Positions 59,920-64,000 of a stretch of 64,000 nucleotides of DNA are shown here, one piece after another. How positions within the stretch are numbered: the stretch's first letter is position 1; each line of letters opens with the position of its first letter. The notes under the pieces are model-generated. The model was not told where the DNA came from. It saw only the letters and a list, made by a program, of their open reading frames with translations, and did not search any database. The stretch is from Inquilinus sp. KBS0705 (GTDB taxonomy: Bacteria; Bacteroidota; Bacteroidia; Sphingobacteriales; Sphingobacteriaceae). The stretch lies in contig VCCI02000005.1 in assembly GCA_005938025.2 (NCBI GenBank), forward strand, positions 62,001 through 126,000, read 5' to 3'. Position numbers and translations under genes: made by a program.

Positions 59920-61386
59920 ATGTTTAATAAAAATATTAAAAACACACTTTTTGTTAGCACTTGTGCTGTGTTGGTGTTGATGCAGGGGTGCAAAAAAAGC
60001 TTCCTGGATGTACCACCACAGGCGCAGCAGCCAAGCGTAGAGTTTTTTAAAACTCAGGACGATGCTACTAAAGCCGTAAACTCGATATACGGAAATTTAC
60101 GCGAATGGAAAGAAACCGCTTTTGCGCCTATGGCTGTTGAAAGCTTAGGATCTGACGAAACAGAGAAAGGCAGTACGCCAAGCGATGCCAGCTTTATGAA
60201 CGGGTACGACAATTTTACCGTAACCGCAACCGATGGCCAGCTTCAGGATTTTTGGAACGGGCAATATCAAAGTATTAACCTTTGTAATCAGGTGCTGGAT
60301 AATGTGCCTAACATTACAATGGACGAAAACTTAAAAAACCGTTATCTGGCCGAAGCTAAATTTGTACGCGCCTACAACTACTTTAGGTTAGTGCGCGCAT
60401 TTGGCGATGTTGTATTACGCTTGCATATAGCTAAGGATGCTACCGAGTACAATTTGCCACGCACACCTAAAACCCAGGTATACGCAGCTATTGAAAAGGA
60501 TTTAACAGAAGCAGCTGCAGTATTACCGCAAAGTTACAGTTCGGCAGATATTGGCCGTGCTACAAAGGGTGCTGCGCTTTCATTACATGCTAAAGTAGCT
60601 ATGTATCAAAAGAAATGGGCTGATGTATTAACCTACACCAATCAGGTAATGGGTATGGGTTATAGCCTGTTTCCTGATTTTGAAAAACTATTTAGGATCG
60701 CTAACGAAAACAGCACCGAATCAATTTTCGAGATACAATGCCAAAGCCTTCCTGGTGGTGCAGCAACCAGCCAGTATTCACAGATACAAGGCGTTGCCGG
60801 CGAGCCTAATGGTGGCTGGGGCTTTAACGTACCAACCGATGCTTTAGTAAATGCTTTTGAACCCGGCGACCCGCGTAAAGATGCAACCATTATTTTTAGG
60901 GGCGAAACTACACCTGAGGGTGATGCCATATCGTTAATTGGCCCTAATCCCCGTTACAATCAAAAATCGTATGTGCCTTTTAATGTGCCTTTTGTACAAA
61001 ACCAGGGCGAGGATCAAAATGTAAGGGTAATTCGTTATGCCGAGGTATTATTAATGAATGCTGAAGCTGCAAATGAAATGGGTAACGCACCACAAGCCCT
61101 GGCTTCTTTAGAAAAAGTACGTGCAAGGGCACGCGGTGGCAATAATGCCATACTGCCAAAAGTAACTACTACCGATCAATCTGCTTTGCGTACTGCAATA
61201 TGGCACGAACGCCAGGTAGAGCTGGCGATGGAGTTTGACCGTTACTTTGATGTAATTCGTCAGGGGCGTGCTGCTCAAGTATTTGGCCCTAAAGGCTGGA
61301 AAGCCGGCAAAAACGAAGTTTGGCCGATTCCGCAAAACGAGATCGACCTGGCGGTTGGCGTATTAACTCAAAACCCTGGCTATTAA
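59920..61386 (+). CDS. SusD/RagB-type glycan-binding lipoprotein
   Basis: 488 residues. The lipoprotein signal ends in LMQGCKKS (Cys about 24). The SusD pattern follows: helical TPR-like segments, FVRAYNYFRLVRAFGDVVL, and RHERQ-type sequence WHERQVELAMEFDRYFDVIR near the end. It caps the SusC barrel and binds the glycan at the cell surface. The gap to the next gene is 20 bases. The substrate cannot be read from SusD alone. Confidence 0.96.
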   Translation: MFNKNIKNTLFVSTCAVLVLMQGCKKSFLDVPPQAQQPSVEFFKTQDDATKAVNSIYGNLREWKETAFAPMAVESLGSDETEKGSTPSDASFMNGYDNFTVTATDGQLQDFWNGQYQSINLCNQVLDNVPNITMDENLKNRYLAEAKFVRAYNYFRLVRAFGDVVLRLHIAKDATEYNLPRTPKTQVYAAIEKDLTEAAAVLPQSYSSADIGRATKGAALSLHAKVAMYQKKWADVLTYTNQVMGMGYSLFPDFEKLFRIANENSTESIFEIQCQSLPGGAATSQYSQIQGVAGEPNGGWGFNVPTDALVNAFEPGDPRKDATIIFRGETTPEGDAISLIGPNPRYNQKSYVPFNVPFVQNQGEDQNVRVIRYAEVLLMNAEAANEMGNAPQALASLEKVRARARGGNNAILPKVTTTDQSALRTAIWHERQVELAMEFDRYFDVIRQGRAAQVFGPKGWKAGKNEVWPIPQNEIDLAVGVLTQNPGY

Positions 61387-61405
61387 TTATTAACGATCAA
61401 TCATC

Positions 61406-62239
61406 ATGAAAAAAATAAATATAAAATTGATAGCTGTCGCCGCATTTGGCTTAGGGCTGTCGGCATGCCAAAAAAACTTCGACCCTAAAAGTTATGCCCC
61501 TGCTTTAGATATTGGTGGATACACCAGCTCTAACGCTGTTGCAACATCAAACCTGGTGGCACATTGGTCCTTTGATGATAACCTACTTGATAGTATATCA
61601 AATACAGCAGGCACATCTACCGGCACCACTTTCAATGCCGGCATAAAAGGTAAATCGTTACAGGGGGCTTTAAAAGGCTACGTGCTGGCTACACCATCGC
61701 CGGCTGTTACCGGCCTAAAAAGCTTTACTGTTACCGAATGGGTAAATACCCCACCACCATCAACAGGTATTTTAGGCTTGTTCACACTTGCCAAAACTGA
61801 TGCCTTTTGGGGCAACATTGAAGTTTTTGTTGAGAATGGAAGTACCAATGACAATGGAAAGTTAAGAATCCACATTTCTAATGGTGTTGATGATAAAACC
61901 TTTGCGGTTGATAATGTAGTTAATCTGTTTAACAAATGGGTTAATATAGGCATCTCTTACGATGCAGCATCTGCAAATGTAAAATTGTATGTTAACGGTT
62001 CGCGCATAGCTACAGGTACTGTAGATGGGCTTAGCGGACCATTGGCCTTTAATAACACTGGTAAAATTGTATTTGGTTGTGTGCAGTTTATGACTACGCC
62101 AAGCCAAACTACAGCTACAGGTGCTCAGGATTGGGCAAGCTATCTTGTTGGCCGCACAGATGAGGTGCGCATTTACAATAAAGCTTTGGCTGATGCCGAA
62201 GTAAACGCAGTTGTTAAACTTGAGGGCAGAGGAAAATAA
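61406..62239 (+). CDS. LamG-domain surface lipoprotein (glycan-binding accessory)
   Basis: 277 residues. The lipoprotein signal MKKINIKLIAVAAFGLGLSA is followed by Cys21. The mature protein is a LamG/concanavalin A-like jelly roll: LVAHWSFDDNLLDSISNTAG at the start, then GKWVNIG-type strands (NKWVNIGISYDAASANVKLY) and DEVRIYNKALADAEV at the end. In the position of SusE/SusF-type proteins, it probably binds the glycan at the surface. It is followed by a terminator-like hairpin before the glycanase. Confidence 0.9.
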   Translation: MKKINIKLIAVAAFGLGLSACQKNFDPKSYAPALDIGGYTSSNAVATSNLVAHWSFDDNLLDSISNTAGTSTGTTFNAGIKGKSLQGALKGYVLATPSPAVTGLKSFTVTEWVNTPPPSTGILGLFTLAKTDAFWGNIEVFVENGSTNDNGKLRIHISNGVDDKTFAVDNVVNLFNKWVNIGISYDAASANVKLYVNGSRIATGTVDGLSGPLAFNNTGKIVFGCVQFMTTPSQTTATGAQDWASYLVGRTDEVRIYNKALADAEVNAVVKLEGRGK

Positions 62240-62255
62240 ACATTTGATTGAGTAT

Positions 62256-62291
62256 AAGGTTGTTCGGTGTAAAGCCGGGCAGCCTTTTTTT
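62256..62291 (+). terminator. Terminator or attenuator between the LamG and glycanase genes
   Basis: AAGGTTGTTCGG / CCGGGCAGCCTT stem using G-U pairs, then TTTTTTT. It could reduce read-through from susCD-lamG into the glycanase gene. Confidence 0.65.
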
Positions 62292-62328
62292 ATGAATTGA
62301 TTTTACGGGTTGGCCGATATAAAAAAGT

Positions 62329-64000
62329 ATGGATATGAGAGCGTTTAAGATGATTGCCGGGATATGCTTGTTTGGTTTGCTATACGCCTGTAAAGGCTCA
62401 GATCCTGCACCTACCCCAACTCCGCCGGTTCCACCACCGTCATCATTTAGTTTTGATGCCCTAAAGGTAAATGGTTTATACAATGGCTTTACTTACTACA
62501 ACGTAAACAAAAAGCCGGTTATAAAAATATCATTTTCGGCGGCTATTAACCATGCATCGGTAAGCAGCGCGGTAAATGTAACCAATAAGGCCGGCAGTGC
62601 CGTTAGCTACACCACCAGCTACGAAAATAACGATAGCACCGTAGTAATAAAGCCAACGCTGGCTGCTATTACCAAATATACGGTAGCGGTTTCAACGGGG
62701 CTTAAATCATCCAAAAACACTACACTTGGATCTGAGGTTACCGTTAACCTGACAACAGGTATCGACTCGGCAAATAAATTCGCTGCTATTTCTGATAATC
62801 AACTGCTTGACCTGGTACAAAAACAAACCTTTAAGTATTTCTACGATTTTGGACACCCCGTAAGCGGCCTTGCCCGCGAGCGTAATACGTCGGGTGATAT
62901 TGTAACCACCGGTGGATCTGGCTTTGGCATTATGGCTATGGTAGTAGGGGTCAATCGTGGCTTTATCAGCCGTGCCGAAGGTTTGGCACGTATGCAAAAA
63001 ATAGTAGGCTTTTTAAAAACCAAGGCTGCTACTTTTCATGGTGCTTTTCCGCATTGGTTAAATGGCGCTACAGGCGCGGTGCAACCCTTTAGCGACCAGG
63101 ACAATGGCGCCGACCTGATAGAAACCTCGTACCTGATGCAGGGCCTGTTAACTGCACGCCAGTATTTTAGCCAGTCTACCCCTGCCGAAACTGCTTTACG
63201 CACCGATATTAATACCCTTTGGCATAATGTAGAGTGGGGTTGGTTTAGGCAAGGCAACCAGAATGTTTTATACTGGCACTGGAGCCCTAACAACGGTTGG
63301 GCCATCAACATGAAAATAACCGGCTGGAACGAAGGCCTTATCGCTTACACGCTTGGGGCATCGTCGCCAACTCACAGTATCCCTAAAACGGTGTATGATA
63401 ACGGCTGGGCACAAAATGGTGGTATAAAAAATGGCAAAACCTTTTATGGCGTTCAACTGCCTTTAGGCCCAGACCAAGGCGGGCCGCTGTTTTTTGCGCA
63501 TTACTCTTTCCTGGGCATCAACCCTAATGGCTTAAAAGATGCCTACGCCAGTTATGATGTGCAAAACAAGGCGCATAGTTTAATTAATTATAACTATTGC
63601 GTGGCAAACCCTAAGGGCTATTATGGCTATAGTGCCAACTGCTGGGGCTTAACCGCAAGCGATATCGAAAACGGCTACACCGCAAGTTCGCCAACCAATG
63701 ATGTTGGGGTAATTGCGCCAACGGCGGCTATATCATCCTTACCCTACACGCCAACACAATCTATGAATGCGCTGCGCTTTTTTTATTACAAGCTGGGCGA
63801 TAAGATGTGGGGCAAGTATGGCTTTTACGATGCATTTAATTTAAATGATACCTGGTTTGCCAACTCGTACCTGGCTATAGACCAGGGCCCGATAATTGTA
63901 ATGATAGAAAATTACAGGAGCGGCTTATTATGGAAATTATTTATGAGTTGCCCCGAGGTAAAAACCGGCATGAAGGGCTTGGGCTTTACATCGCCAAACT
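62329..64000 (+). CDS. GH144-like endo-beta-1,2-glucanase (glucoamylase family), partial
   Basis: 557 codons are present; the frame is open at the right edge, probably only a few residues short of the end. After MDMRAFKMIAGICLFGLLYA a Cys gives a lipoprotein. Residues about 30-140 form an Ig-like domain. The (alpha/alpha)6 catalytic part follows, with DNGADLIETSYLMQGLLTAR and GWNEGLIAYTLGAS. The spacing D258-x3-D262-x2-E265 and E335 matches, as I recall, the acidic residues reported for GH144 sophorohydrolases. The ATG at 62335 is an equal alternative start. Beta-1,2-glucan as substrate is an inference from family and neighbours. Confidence 0.88.
   Translation, partial: MDMRAFKMIAGICLFGLLYACKGSDPAPTPTPPVPPPSSFSFDALKVNGLYNGFTYYNVNKKPVIKISFSAAINHASVSSAVNVTNKAGSAVSYTTSYENNDSTVVIKPTLAAITKYTVAVSTGLKSSKNTTLGSEVTVNLTTGIDSANKFAAISDNQLLDLVQKQTFKYFYDFGHPVSGLARERNTSGDIVTTGGSGFGIMAMVVGVNRGFISRAEGLARMQKIVGFLKTKAATFHGAFPHWLNGATGAVQPFSDQDNGADLIETSYLMQGLLTARQYFSQSTPAETALRTDINTLWHNVEWGWFRQGNQNVLYWHWSPNNGWAINMKITGWNEGLIAYTLGASSPTHSIPKTVYDNGWAQNGGIKNGKTFYGVQLPLGPDQGGPLFFAHYSFLGINPNGLKDAYASYDVQNKAHSLINYNYCVANPKGYYGYSANCWGLTASDIENGYTASSPTNDVGVIAPTAAISSLPYTPTQSMNALRFFYYKLGDKMWGKYGFYDAFNLNDTWFANSYLAIDQGPIIVMIENYRSGLLWKLFMSCPEVKTGMKGLGFTSPN

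Overview
The window looks like a chromosomal segment of a Bacteroidota bacterium of the Sphingobacteriaceae type (Mucilaginibacter/Pedobacter-like). The evidence is an alternative complex III operon, a SusC/SusD polysaccharide-utilisation locus, promoters with the Bacteroidota -7 box TAnnTTTG, almost no Shine-Dalgarno sequences, DUF4369-TlpA proteins, and moderate GC. The genus is an inference from general gene content; no rRNA or other marker was compared. No tRNA, rRNA, CRISPR array, prophage or intact insertion sequence was seen.

Layout. 1-5055: start of the ACIII respiratory operon (actA fused to an actE-like domain, actB, start of actC), read leftward. 5.1-24.4 kb: mostly housekeeping and single genes: a deoxyhypusine synthase-like enzyme, an outer-membrane barrel, a methyltransferase, a SirB1-like protein, an esterase, prfB with a programmed frameshift, pgi, two RibD/DHFR-like reductases divergent from a DJ-1/AraC regulator, a glutaminyl cyclase-yraN-dnaG operon, an EamA transporter, asnS and an SRPBCC protein. 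24.4-32.5 kb: a secreted protein-M20 hydrolase-SPOR operon, secA, an orphan helical protein and purD. 32.6-42.5 kb: two tandem TlpA-like thioredoxins, a degenerate arginase-family protein, an alpha/beta hydrolase, an NAD-dependent epimerase, a hybrid histidine kinase and rlmD. 42.6-45.2 kb: a 35-codon micro-ORF with a consensus promoter, then a membrane protein-winged-helix regulator-creD cluster in which two promoters share a 6-5-6 palindrome. 45.3-50 kb: a TetR regulator, a Rieske-like lipoprotein, pheS joined to a toxin-antitoxin pair, and kbl. 50-53.7 kb: a DUF5686 outer-membrane protein and trhO. 53.7-64 kb: a polysaccharide-utilisation locus made of a membrane-tethered propeller/LuxR regulator, SusC, SusD, a LamG lipoprotein and a GH144-like glycanase cut by the right edge. 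Its likely substrate is a beta-1,2-glucan.

Intergenic DNA is rich in small palindromic repeats. At least seven families are present, several built as two hairpins joined by a linker (REP/BIME-like). One family, built on TGCACATCT, supplies the -33 element of two predicted promoters. The most novel-looking items are the creD operator pair, the micro-ORF, the repeat-derived promoters, the nested repeat block at 36.4-36.9 kb, the toxin-antitoxin pair overlapping pheS, a DnaG without its zinc ligands, and several enzyme-fold proteins whose metal ligands have been replaced.
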